Source of the DNA: Cephalotus follicularis
Taxonomy: Eukaryota > Streptophyta > Magnoliopsida > Oxalidales > Cephalotaceae
Assembly: GCA_001972305.1 (NCBI GenBank)
Contig: BDDD01001763.1
Coordinates: forward strand, 42,985-106,984
DNA: 64,000 nucleotides
Reading direction: 5' to 3'
The notes under the pieces are model-generated. The model saw nothing but the letters and a program-made list of their open reading frames with translations, was not told the DNA's origin and did no database searches. The translations under genes and the position numbers were made by a program. Below are positions 33,201 to 43,512 of the stretch, piece by piece (position 1 is the first letter of the stretch; each line of letters starts with the position of its first letter).

Positions 33201-34465
33201 TCCATAGTCGGAACCACCTCGGCAGCATAAATAACAACTCCGTTGACATTCTATCAACGTGGTCATGAGCTACAGGATTGAACACATCCCTCATATACGC
33301 ATATAGATACCCACTTCCAGAGCATCGTATGAACATTGGTAGAAGGGCTATGCAAGCACTCCTCCCCCGGCAATCATACGTTAGACCTCACTCCATGAAC
33401 CTCGATCGAGGGGATACGCAAGCCCACCCCCGTCAGCAATCACAAGCTCAGTACTACACTAGGTGAACCTCGATCGAGAAGCTACCTCATCAGCAATCAC
33501 ATAGCGTTAGTATCATCCAAGGGGCCCGTGAATCACCGCTCAGCTCCACCCTTGACGAGATGACAGAGGAGAACATCGGCTCAGGGGTAAGTGTATCACC
33601 ACTTAGACCATCTCGTGCCTGCAATCTCACACATAATCAAGTAACTAGCACCCAGTAACCAGTACCCGAGAACAATAACACATGATATCGAATAAAGCAT
33701 GAATACTTAAACAGAAAGGGGAAACAACAAGTTCAACCCAGGCAAGGCAATATTAACATGCAATATCAATAAGATGACAGGAGAAGAAATCTTAGTCAAG
33801 GTAATATCATCGAAGGGTATATAAACAATAAACTCTCAGTTATCAATTGATAGAAAGAAGAACATCACACTCACTAGTATCAGTAGCTTCCTCATCTAGC
33901 TCCCTTGTTGTGCGGACTCCGTGCCTAGATCTTCCTCTACAAGACCAACACACAACAACTCTTAGCTACCAAGAACAATATCTCTGAAACTATGCATGAA
34001 CCACATACATCCATGAAAACCAAGGCGAAGCTCCTTCTCTGCCTCAAGATCGTGCCTGTACCAACCAAACAATGCACCAAAACGTACTGAGGAGAACACT
34101 CACCTGCTAGACGGGTGGAAGAAAGTCCCAACCTCAAACAGCGATCAAAGCTTCAGAAGAAAGACAAAGAAGAAAGAAGAAAATAAAAGCTCACTCACCC
34201 AAAAACTTCTTCTGGCGTGATAAGATGGATATGATATATGCCGAAGTCAACTATTAAGCTTCTTAAGCAAGCTTTGCACATATCCCAACACCATCTAACA
34301 ACTCTTATCTCTTAACCATACAACATTGGGCCTCCACCAAGCCCAAGGCAAACAAACCTTATCCAAGAAGAGCCCAAGCCAACCACAACGAAGGAGAAAA
34401 AAAAAATTTCCCCCTAAGCCCAAACATAAATGTACCCAAAATTAAATGCGGGCCGTTACAAAATT

Positions 34466-34605
34466 AGTGAACTAATTCTAGAAAAATTGGCATATTAGTT
34501 GACTAATTATGAAATTAGTCAACTGAGTTCTTAATTCTGGGGTTGGTTTTGTAGGTCTGAGCAACTTAGTTGACTAATTATGAAATCAGTCGACTAGTTT
34601 CACCT
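34466..34605. repeat. TTAGTCGACTAA motif cluster (with 17426-17441)
   Basis: Near-palindromic TTAGTCGACTAA, TTAGTTGACTAATTATG and AATCAGTCGACTAG follow one another. The cluster was split by the Tekay-type insertion, whose target duplication AAATT lies inside one unit. Confidence 0.7.
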
Positions 34606-35442
34606 AAAAGTGTTGTTTTCACTTATTTTTCAAAAGGTTTTCAATAGGAGTCTCCTAAGGCTGAAATGACGTTATACTAAACATGTTTTTAATATATTTT
34701 CATATGTTTATTAACCAAAGGCAATAGGTAACCACGTTTGGCTAAGCATTTGTACTTGAGCCAAAGCGTAACCACCTAACGCTTGTCTTTCCAACACCAA
34801 AGTTACCAGGTTATTAAGTGATGATACTCTATCCGTAGCGTTCTTCACCTAGAGTTGATTGTTAGCCTGAGCATCGATCATTGACTTAGTTCTCTAAGCT
34901 AAGTGTCGATTATTGGAGTCTAATCCTTACCACTTAGATTATTCCTTAGCACCTGGTTGCTTATTTTTAAACCGTTTGGAGCACTTTCAATTGACTGCTT
35001 GACCAAATCGTACTGAGATCACTCGAGCTCTTTTAAAACTGCTTTCTATCTTAGTTAGGTAGGTCTGATCTTTTGATAGATCAATTGATTGTACAACACT
35101 TTCGATTGACATGATGGACCGACTTAATCATTGACCGTTAGATTTATTGACTGACTGTTTAGACTACAGTCCACCCATCGACCAAGTCGTCAATTGGATC
35201 GATAGTGTATTCGTGTTGATGATTGTTTGATTGATTAATACCATAAGTGTCTTAGCGATCTCTAGTCATGTATGTATGACAACAATTGTATATATATACT
35301 CCTAATCCCTCTAGTTAGTTATTTGCCAGCTATTGGCCGACCGAACTATTGTATTGAACAATCATGTAGTTGTGTCGATGATCGAGTGATTGATTGATCG
35401 TAACCATAGGCGCCTTCACGATCTCTAGTCAAGTAAGTGTGG
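34466..35442 (+). repeat. LTR-like block interrupted by the Tekay-type element (right part)
   Basis: This continues the sequence left at 17446. TTAGTTGACTAAT and CAGTCGACTAG motifs (34466-34605) match the TTAGTCGACTAATTGTG at 17426-17442. The rest is TGATTGATTG-like sequence with an internal duplication of CGATCTCTAGTCA (about 35257 and 35417). No clean LTR end is visible before the next unit starts near 35443. No genes are seen. Confidence 0.5.
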
Positions 35443-36834
35443 TGTACACCCCATTTTGTATAAAAAATGGTTAAGGATACCAGCAAAATCCGATGATGAC
35501 AAAGTCCCTTTCAATAATGAAGATTGATTGTGTAACTTATTTAACAAAAATTAAGAATACCGATTAGTACTTAGTAAAATTTATATCCCGAAAAATCGAA
35601 TTCTTTAATAAAATTCTTGGGGAACATGATTAAATTGTGGGTCTAAAAAGATTAAAATGGAATTTGATTTGGGCTGGGTTGAGCTTAAATGAGATAAACT
35701 AAATGGGTCAATTTTAATTAGTTAATAATATGGATTAAAAATATAAAAGATTAATTGAGAAGATAATACATAGGATAATTGATAAATGCATTGGATAAAT
35801 GATGATAATGAGATAAATAATGATGAATAATTATGGTAGAAGATACTAGGTATTTAGACTATATTTATCCTAGATAATGATTATTTAAAGAGGGCCTATA
35901 AGTATAGGGTGACTACAAAAGGAGGAGAAAGAAGAGGGATGAAAAGAAAAGAGGAAGAAAAAGAGAAGAAAAAAGGGACAAAGAAAAAAAAAAGAAGAAG
36001 AAAAACAGAACGGGTAAAAAAAATATATGGAAGGGGAGGAACCAGCAAACAAAAAGATCAAAAGTGTAAAGTTTATCTTCAATATGGGGCCTGCCACCAT
36101 TTGCAAAGGTTTTTTTTAGCGCCGTTTTCGCTAAGTATGACACCATTGCTTGCTGACGTGGCGTATCATTAGCAATTGAAGGACCTGCTATGCAAGGAAA
36201 GAAGGTTGTTTTTTTTCAGTGGTGGGGCCGTACGTGCTTCAAAGTAAACTGTCATCGTCTTCAATTGGTCACGCTTGCTGCTTATAAGTTCTTCGCGGGC
36301 GCAGAGAGAAGAATTGAAAATTAAGGGAAAATTTAAAATTCTTTTAAGTAATAACGGTTTCCTTAAAATTTGTGATTGGGTTTGCGCAATCAATCAATTT
36401 CTCACACGAGTTGAGGTTTTTGATAAACAAACTGTTTGATTATTAGGCATTTCTTCTACGCTTCATCATAATTATGAGTGTAATTTAATATATGTTTTTT
36501 ATCGTTTATTCAAATAAATTCAATCACACTGATATAATAAATGAATTAAAATGTAGTGTAATTAAAAATTAAAAATTAATACGTACTTTAAGTATCAATA
36601 TTAGGTAATAATGTAATCATCATGTTAAAATAATTTTCGCGTAGATTAGATAATTAATTAATTTTGTAGTAATATGTTAGAATTATGTTTATGATAAAAT
36701 TTATTTATCTTTATTTATTATTCCTTTGTTTGCTTATTTATCTCTTTGTTTTTCTTATTTTTCTTTTGGTCATTTATTCATTTAAAAATTTATCTCTTTG
36801 TTAATTAATTAATTAATTAATTTATATCTAAATC
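35443..36834 (+). other. AT-rich LTR-like sequence, no gene
   Basis: It starts TGTACACCCCATTTTG, like a Ty3 LTR start. A TATA-like CCTATAAGTATAGGG lies near 35895 and is followed by a long purine-rich stretch (35920-36020). An (AATT)n run lies near 36802-36822. No matching end or second copy is present, so the LTR call is weak. The lysine/arginine-rich and the opposite hydrophobic frames at 35880-36170 are by-products of the purine tract. Confidence 0.35.
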
Positions 36835-37703
36835 TGTTGATGCAGAAATCCTTCCCTCAACAGTACCCCACGTGTAAGAGCTTGATTTGTTTAGGAAAAT
36901 GCTACGATAATGCTCCGAGGTGAAGGTAGAAGGATGTGGATGTTTTCCCTGCACAGAAGAGCAAACAAGTTGAAGGTCCAGGAGGAATTTCTCCCGGGGA
37001 CACTCCGACGCTCAAGTTAGACCTTTGCACAGAGAAAACTAGGTTCTTTTGAGAATGAAAATGGCTGACCTTTGTTCTGACTGTTGAACTAGTATTTATA
37101 GTGTAGGAGTGTAACTATCTGAGCGTGCAATGTGGAGGTGATAGCTGTCCTCTAAGGAAATACCGAGGATATCGGGATTTCCCTTATCTCCACCTGATTT
37201 GTCGCTACTTTCCTTGTAGGTAGTTTACTATACCTCATCTTCCTTATTTGGAAGAGATGAATCCCTGAAAAGTAGGCTGCTTTTGTAGCCCTGTCCCACT
37301 GAGGGAGAGGAGGGATAGATTCTCTTGGTATTTATCCACTTCAAGGTCTTCAAGTTTCATGGCTTTTCCTAGGGCTGGCGCCTGAACCAGTAGGTCCTTT
37401 ACCAAACTGTCGAGGAAGGTGTCTGCTATAGTGCAGTTGAGGAGGAAGACCTTTGGCTTGGTCCTCAGCACCAATGTTGGAAAAGAGGTCCTCCGCCCTT
37501 ATGCCGAGGAGGGTGGATTCTAAAACACCACTAGTGGGGAGTTCCTCGACACTGGTGCCGAGGATGATGTCTCTGTCTACTTCTCCTTCCAGGTCTTGAT
37601 AACCTTCCTCTGACCAGTATCCGACTTCAAGACCCTTGGACACTTGGCTATGTCTGCAGAGGACACGTGTCGTTCTTGGTATAATTTAATTTTTCCCATA
37701 TCA
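36835..37703 (-). repeat. 3' LTR of Tat-type element I
   Basis: On the plus strand it begins TGTTGATGCAGAAATCC and ends TTTCCCATATCA. It matches the LTRs at 45850, 56727 and 58874. On the minus strand a TATA box (CTATAAATAC) lies at about 37093-37102. Confidence 0.8.
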
Positions 37704-38315
37704 TATGCCCCCCTAGTCCTTCTTTTCTGACCGTGGTCAGAGGAGGACGAACAGAGTTGAGAGTATTGACTCGTGCCGAACTCCTGGAAACTTTACGTAG
37801 GCTTTTCCATATGTGAAAGAACTGAGGCCCGATAGTGTGGCTTTTAGGGATCCTCTGGCACAAAACCAATCTCGTCTTAGCAGAGGATTGAAGCTAGCCT
37901 CTGTCTGGATCCATCTCTGCTAACGGGGCTCGTGTCACGAGCCAAAATCATTTGCATTTAAATAGCGTATTGAACACGACTTACACGTGGCATAAATAAG
38001 CGTTTCCTGCCTCTGTCTCTTCGTCTCCCGCGTCTGATTTGACGATTCACTCCTCAACCGTTGGATCTGTGCGAGGTGGAGGGCTAGGATCCAAGATATG
38101 GGCCTATAAAAGGATATCTACCTCACTAAGCAAACCTTTTACTCATTCAAACTCCCTTCTTTGCATTGTCGTTGTGAGCTCTTGTGATTTACAGTGCCCT
38201 GAAACTTCATCTCCCTGCCATTCTTTCATCAAGGTCTTTGGTAAGTTCCCAATCTTTTTGTTGCTATAAGTTGAATCTAAGAATTCTCTAGCTTCTTCTT
38301 TTTTCGTCTGAATAG
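37704..38315 (+). promoter_or_regulatory. Polypurine tract, palindrome and promoter region of accessory gene I
   Basis: Next to the LTR the minus strand reads AAGGACTAGGGGGGCATA, the polypurine tract. A near-palindrome CTGACC-GT-GGTCAG lies at 37727-37740. Further on, the conserved stretch CAACCGTTGGATCTGTG and a TATA box TATAAAAGG (38105-38113) precede the start codon of the antisense gene by about 200 bp. The same arrangement recurs upstream of the other two accessory genes. Confidence 0.65.
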
Positions 38316-40735
38316 ATGGCTAGAACTAAACAGACTGCTAGGCCTTCTCCTCCCTTAGAAGTCAAACCCCTGGACATGGTGGTTCCCACCGTCGAAAGTC
38401 CCCTTTCCTCTGAAGGCAGCCTGGGGGCTGTGGTGGGTGACCCTGCTGTTCCCATCACCGAGGCTGACACCCTTGCCCCAGATTGCTTTGGTGTCAGTAC
38501 TCTTTCTCACGATGAGGTGCTAGAACTTTCTTGCAAATGCAATTTCCCTGCTGAGTTGAGGTTTAGTCTCCCCTCGGATCCTCAGCTGGTCACCGAGAGT
38601 ATGGAGGGCCTCTTCGCTGTCTTTGAAGGCGCTCTCTCTCATGGTTTGAGGGTCCCGGTGCCCTCTTTTGCTCTCTCGGTCTTGGAGACATTTTTATCTC
38701 CACCATTCTCTTCTCCAACCTCAATCTTGGAGCTTCATCATAGGCTTCTTAGTTAGGTGTCTGGAGTCCGAGGTGGCTGCGACAGTAGGACTATTCAAAG
38801 AATTCCATGTCATCTCGTCTTCACCAGGAAAGCGTGGCTATTTCTTCAAGTCCCACCCTGGTGTGAAGAAACTTCTTTTGAACCCTACTAAATCCATCAA
38901 AAACTGGAGGAGGAGATACTTCCTCATAAAAAATTTCGAGGGGTTCGCCCCCCCTGCATGGTGTGACTCCATGGAAACTACACACCTTAACAGGAGATCC
39001 CCTCTGACATCGACAGAGAACGTGGAACTTGGTAAACGTTTGCGCTTGGAGCCCGATGAGGTGAACTCTACTGTGGTTGAGGATCGTCTGCTCTGAGCCA
39101 GGCTATGTGTAGTTCCCATCCAAGGATCATACTCGGCAGACGTCGAGGACACCTCAGGGGGGTAGGGGATCCCCAGATAGATCCATGCCCTAAGAAATTG
39201 GGGAAAACTGTATAAAGCTCTCGTCTCCTCCGGTTTCTTGTCTTCGCATTTCTTCTGTTGTCTTACTATTTGTTATCATATCCTTGACCTTCCTACTTCT
39301 TTTTCGTGTAGCAATGGCTTCTCGGCGAGGATTCGACGCTCTCTTCGGTGCTACCAAGATCACCAAACCCTCCTCTGCCGAAGCAAACAAGCAGAAGGCT
39401 GCCGCAGAGGCAGCCAAGCAAAAGGAAAAAGATGCTGCTGAGGGGGCCAGGCAGAGGGCAAAGGCCACCGCCAAGGGGGCCAAGCAAATGAAGAAGGCTG
39501 CAGCGGCAGCCAAGGAGAAGGGAGCCAAGCGTCCTGCTGGAGGGCGTTCCTCTGGTGCTCCTCCTCAACCCCCAAGCAAAAAGGGGAAGTATGCGTCCGA
39601 GGCCAAGGTGGAGTCTGCTCTCGGCAGGACGTCTAACAACCCCATCATCCTGCCTCCTCCTCGGTATGTGAAGAAAATGATCGAAGAGTTGGAGGGGGTT
39701 GGGAATGGGTCCTCCAGCTTGGATACCCTCGGGGTGCCATTCGCTCTTAGCTCTCTGTGCCTCTTCCCTGACGAGCTGAAGGAGAGGAAGGACTGGACCA
39801 ACAAGGACTTAATCCATAACTCCCTGCGGAGCCATTTTGAGGTAAAGGGAGATCCTCTTCTTGTGTGCTTTACATTCTTATGTGCTTTCCGTTCTCATTC
39901 CTGCGTCTTCTTTGCAGGCTCTAAATGATCATCACCTCTTGATTGAGAATTTCTCGATCATCTTGGAGAGGTATGACAAGGCAAGGGAGGAGCTGATGGT
40001 AGAGATGGAGACGTCTCGCATGGCCAAGGCTCAGCTTGAGGAAGTCTTTAAGGCCCAAGAGTCAGCCACGGAGGAGAGGAACAAAGCTTTCTTGGAGAGG
40101 GACCAACTGATGAAGGATCTCTCCAAGGTCGGCGACCAGTGGTGCTGCAGAGGAAGCACGAAGACTCCGTCAAGAAGCAGGAGGAGAAGTGGGCTAAGGC
40201 GGTGGAGGATGCCCTGACGGAATTTAAGTCCTCGGACAAATTCCAGAGCTTGATAGAGGCCTCCGTGGAGGATTACAAAGCCTCAGAAGCCTTTGTTGAC
40301 GAGGTCTTCAAGGAATTCGTCGAGTACTACCATCGGGGGTTCTATACTTGCAGGAACTGGGTTAAGGCTCTTCATCCCGAGGTCCCCTTGGAGGAGGTTA
40401 CCTACTGCTCGGCTACCAAGGCTTTCGACTACTATCCCGGCGATTATGAAGCCGAGGAGGTGAAGGCTAAAGAAGCCTTGGAAGGAAGAGCTGGCCTAGG
40501 GGCCGTGGAAGAGGAAGGGGAAATCCTGCCTGCTCCTGAAGCCGTTGTCAGCCAAGGAAACGAGGCTGGAAGAGATGGGTCAGATACTGCAGCCGCTCCT
40601 CTGCCTGATCCTGCGTTGGCCTTGGCTTCATTGGCTCTCTCTTCGGATCTCGTCTCCCCTAAATCTCCTCAGACCAGGCCTTTTCTTCCTCCACCTCCAG
40701 AGGATGACTCTTCACTTAATGCTCCTGCCGCTTAG
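38316..40735 (+). pseudogene. Tat accessory gene I (antisense), PF04195-type domain and coiled coil; H3-tail-like N-terminus
   Basis: It reads opposite to gag. Exon 1 starts MARTKQTARPSPPLEVK; the first nine residues equal the histone H3 N-terminus. Next comes a domain with AVFEGALSHGLRVPVPSFAL, matching the 'putative gypsy type transposon' family (PF04195). Predicted introns lie at 39210-39311 and 39842-39917 with GT and AG ends. Exon 2 is Ala/Lys-rich with a basic patch (PPSKKGKY). Exon 3 has a coiled coil and the conserved RGFYTCRNWVKALHPEVPLEEVTY. The copy has a few breaks. A poly(A) signal AATAAA lies at 40815-40820. Function is unknown. An antisense accessory gene is known in the related maize element Grande. 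A DNA-transposase role is not supported despite the family's name. Confidence 0.7.
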
Positions 40736-41628
40736 TTTTATAGGCTAGCTTTTTCCTTTTGGCCTTGTAATAGTTTTCTAGCCTTTCTTGTACTTGTAAT
40801 CTTTTCAGTTTATAAATAAAGAAGGACCCTTCTGCATTCTCTGACTTTGTCTTTGATTTTTTACATTGTTTACTTGAGCTCTGCATGTATGAATGTGTTA
40901 ACAATTCCCTTAGGAATTCTAACTTTACCCAAGTTACTGACTTCTTTGAAGAAGCGAACACTTAAGCTTAACAGTCCTTGTAGGACACTTTATTTCAAAA
41001 GTGCTTAAGTAACCGTAACTTAGTCTTCAAGAATTTTGTTGTACTCATAGACTAGGTTCTTGGTCTGGTCGGACAAATTCCTATGGGTTTGCCGAGGAGA
41101 GTATCGACTGACCTATTAGGCTTTAGGACAGGTCGGCTGAGCTTGCAGTCCACATGGGGACACTTGTATTAAAGTGCTTAGTCCGACGAGCTTGATCGTT
41201 GCGAGTTCCCATGGATTCTCCTTTCAAGTCACAATTTTAGGTCTGGTTGGACAAGTTCCCATGGTATTGCCAATTAGAGTTTGCTCCCTGGGAGTCTTAG
41301 TGCTTCCTTGGAAGCCTTTGGACGATCCTCGGAAGGAGTCCTTTGCATTTATGGTTTTAGATGCTCCTCGGCAGGAGTCTCTCCTCGGAAGGAATTTTTT
41401 TTTTTGGGTGCTCCTAGGAAGGAGGCTTTTAGATGCTCATCGGAAGGAGTTTTTTGGGGTGCTCCTCGGAAGGAGGCTTTTAGGAGGTCGAACACACTTG
41501 AAGTAAAAACTGAGGGAGTTGATTTATGGCTGTTCAGAGGTTTGAGGACATGAACATAGGACCTCCGGTCCCTTGCAAACTTGAAACTATAATATGGAAC
41601 ACAAGTTTTTGAAAAAAAATTCCTTTCA
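40736..41628. other. Convergent spacer of Tat element I, first copy, with hairpin array
   Basis: No gene is seen. Conserved phrases (GCTTGATCGTTGCGAGTTC and similar) are shared with the spacers at 42200-43215, 49894-51030 and 62842-64000. Between about 41283 and 41480 short inverted repeats of the type CTCCT-CGGA-AGGAG recur six to eight times at 20-30 bp spacing. The INT-proximal end of the spacer is cut where it meets the second accessory-gene scrap. Confidence 0.65.
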
Positions 41629-42199
41629 TTGATATCTAAATTTGTACAACTTACATTCATTGATAATACTTCCTCAGATTTCAACAGAGAGGTCTTTAAG
41701 AAGTCTTTGACCAATTTTCTTCGGGGGTTCTATACCTGCCGGAACATGATCGAATGTCTTCCGGAGCTTCTCTTGGAGTCCGTCATCTGCGGTCCCGCGG
41801 TGGTTGAGTATGACTTCCTCCCTGAAGGTGTTAATGAAGCTGAGGAAGAGACTTTTTGGGTTATGACGAGGAGCAAAGTCAAGCCCAGGAACCAGGGTGG
41901 TCGTCCAATGGTCGTGACATGGTTCTCTTCACTCCCATGTTGAGGAAGAAAGCCTTGCGCCCTTGGATACGGAGCCTGTTTCTCACCTTGTAGCTGAGGA
42001 TTCAGCTCCTGAGTAGATGGCTGTGGATCCTCCAGCGCCCGTGTCCGTGGATCACCATCTTGAGCTTACGGCTAAGGATTCTCCACCTCTTCCCACTGAG
42101 CAAATAGCCGAGGACCCTCTACTACCTTCTCCAACATAAGAAGATTCTCCACCCCCTCCTCCTGCCGTACATGACATCCCTTTAGGGGATGAAGACTAG
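41629..42199 (+). pseudogene. Scrap of a second Tat accessory gene (C-terminal part)
   Basis: The plus-strand frame reads RGFYTCRNMIECLPELLLESV and then YDFLPEGVNEAEEE, clearly the same C-terminal segment as RGFYTCRNWVKALHPEVPLEE in gene I. It is followed by a proline- and acid-rich tail ending near 42199 and by a poly(A)-like AATGAAAA near 42255. Only the 3' portion of the gene is present. It marks the junction between two recombined elements. Confidence 0.7.
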
Positions 42200-43230
42200 A
42201 ATAGCTTTTTCTTTGTTTTTCCTTGTATTGTTTGAAATGTAATCCTCTTTTGATCAATGAAAACATATTTTTGCACCTTGGGTGTCTGTTGTTTTTTGCT
42301 TTGAATGTTCAGGCTTTAACTAATACTCACAACTTCCTAAAGATAATTGAACGTAAGTAATAGAACTTGAACTCCTATTCAGCACCTTTGTTCCCCTTGA
42401 GGACTTTAACTTAGTTTATTTTACAGACTTTATGTTTTGGCCTTACAATTTTCAGACATAATGGCCTAAGCTTTGTAGTCCCCTTAGGACACCATATTTC
42501 AAAGGCGCTTAGACAAAAAGACTTAGTCTTTACGAGTTCTGCTGTGTTCGTAGACCAAGTTTCAAGTCTGCCCGAGCAAGTTCTTATGGGTTTGCCGAGC
42601 AGGGTCTTGTCTGGTCCGTTATATTCTAGACCAGGTCACCTAAGCTTGCAGTCCACGTAGGGACACTTATTTCAAAGTACTCAGTCCAACAAACTTAATC
42701 GTTGCGAGTTCTCATGGATTCGCCTCTCAAGACACGATGTGGTTATGGTCAGGCATTGAAATGCTGACCAGTGTTTGCTCCCTTGGGAGTCTTATTGCTC
42801 CCTTGGGAGTCTTATTGCTTCCTTGGAAGTCTTTTTGTATGCATGGTCTTGGGTGCTCCTCGGGAGGAGTCTTAGGCGCTCCACGTGGAGAGGCTTAGGT
42901 GCTCCTTGTGGGGAGGCTTTGGTGCTCCTCGTGCGGAGGTTTTTGGTGTTCTTTGTGGGGAGGCTTTAGGTGCTTCTCTTGGGGAGTCTTTAGGTGCTCC
43001 TAGTGGAGAGGCTTTTGTTGAATTGAGACCTTGGTCTGTTTGGAATACTCCCTTGGGAGCATGGTTGGTCATGTTTATGTTAAAGCTTCTTGATTTAGGG
43101 GGTTGATCGGCGGCTGTTCAGAGGTTTAAGGACATGAACATTGGGCCTCTGGTCCCTTGCAAACTTGGAACTATGAAATTTTTCGGACATTTTTTGACGA
43201 AAAATTTAGCTTTATCGATATTTTGAATTT
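42200..43230. other. Convergent spacer of Tat element I, second copy, with diversified hairpin array
   Basis: The same spacer phrases recur (GTTGCGAGTTCTCATGG). From about 42778 to 43060 an array of about ten short inverted repeats is visible, for example CTCCTCGGGAGGAG, CTCCACGTGGAG, CTCCTTGTGGGGAG and CTCCTCGTGCGGAG. The arms stay paired while the loop differs. No gene is supported here. Confidence 0.65.
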
Positions 43231-43305
43231 TAGCATTCCAAGCTCTGGGAATCTCCCCGCCCCCCAGACTTTCAAGTTTGAATGTTCCCTGGTTTGAGCA
43301 CTATC
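43231..43305 (-). pseudogene. Scrap of Tat integrase C-terminus
   Basis: On the minus strand the bases match the end of the integrase of element II (the region equivalent to 51055-51130, coding GTFKLE and AWNVEHL there). It is all that remains of pol in element I. It shows that the lost segment lay between here and gag. Confidence 0.6.
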
Positions 43306-43512
43306 TTCACCTCCTATGGCCCTCTCAGTTAGGGGCCAGTTTTCCTCTGCCTTATAGTCTGGTCATGACATCATGGTATCCGGTTTTCAAGACTTTCACC
43401 ATCATTCCGAGCCATAAGGCAACTTTGAATATTCTCTGTTCTACACCCCTCTAGAGATGAAGTGAATTACTCCCCTGGGCTGTTGCTGCTGCTCGGCTTA
43501 CTGAGGAGCTTC

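Larger units (their letters stand above)
17447..34460 (-). mobile_element. Tekay-type (chromovirus, Ty3/gypsy) element with two later insertions
   Basis: The element is bounded by AAATT at 17442-17446 and 34461-34465. On the minus strand its LTRs start TGTAAC(A/G)GCCCG and end near GGGGCGTGTCA. Order on the minus strand: 5' LTR (34460 to 28805), primer site, gag, protease, reverse transcriptase and RNase H, integrase with C-terminal chromodomain, polypurine tract, 3' LTR (23856 to 17447). The 5' LTR holds a solo LTR and the 3' LTR holds a Sirevirus derivative. By eye the first 270 bp of the two LTRs differ at roughly one site in ten, so it is older than its guests, perhaps several million years. 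The element is broken, with many interruptions in gag-pol. Confidence 0.9.
28805..34460 (-). repeat. 5' LTR of the Tekay-type element (holds solo LTR B)
   Basis: On the plus strand it runs from TGAGATGCCCCGTTCC to GGGCCGTTACA and matches the other LTR at 17447-23856. It is interrupted at 28875 by solo LTR B. Without that insertion it is about 3.16 kb. This copy retains about 220 bp (near 33119-33340) missing from the other LTR. No gene is seen in it; long frames are unsupported. Confidence 0.85.

Noticed and set aside
35885-36172. Lysine/arginine-rich frame and its hydrophobic opposite-strand partner
   Set aside because: Both come from a purine-rich leader tract downstream of a TATA-like box. 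No domain is present.
38316-38750. A histone H3 gene or pseudogene
   Set aside because: Only the first nine residues match H3. From residue 10 the sequence belongs to the PF04195-type accessory protein and shows no histone fold.
39190-39575. Long minus-strand frames rich in Ala, Leu and Cys opposite accessory exon 2
   Set aside because: They are shadows of the Ala/Lys-rich exon on the opposite strand. The frame with conserved introns and protein similarity is the plus strand.
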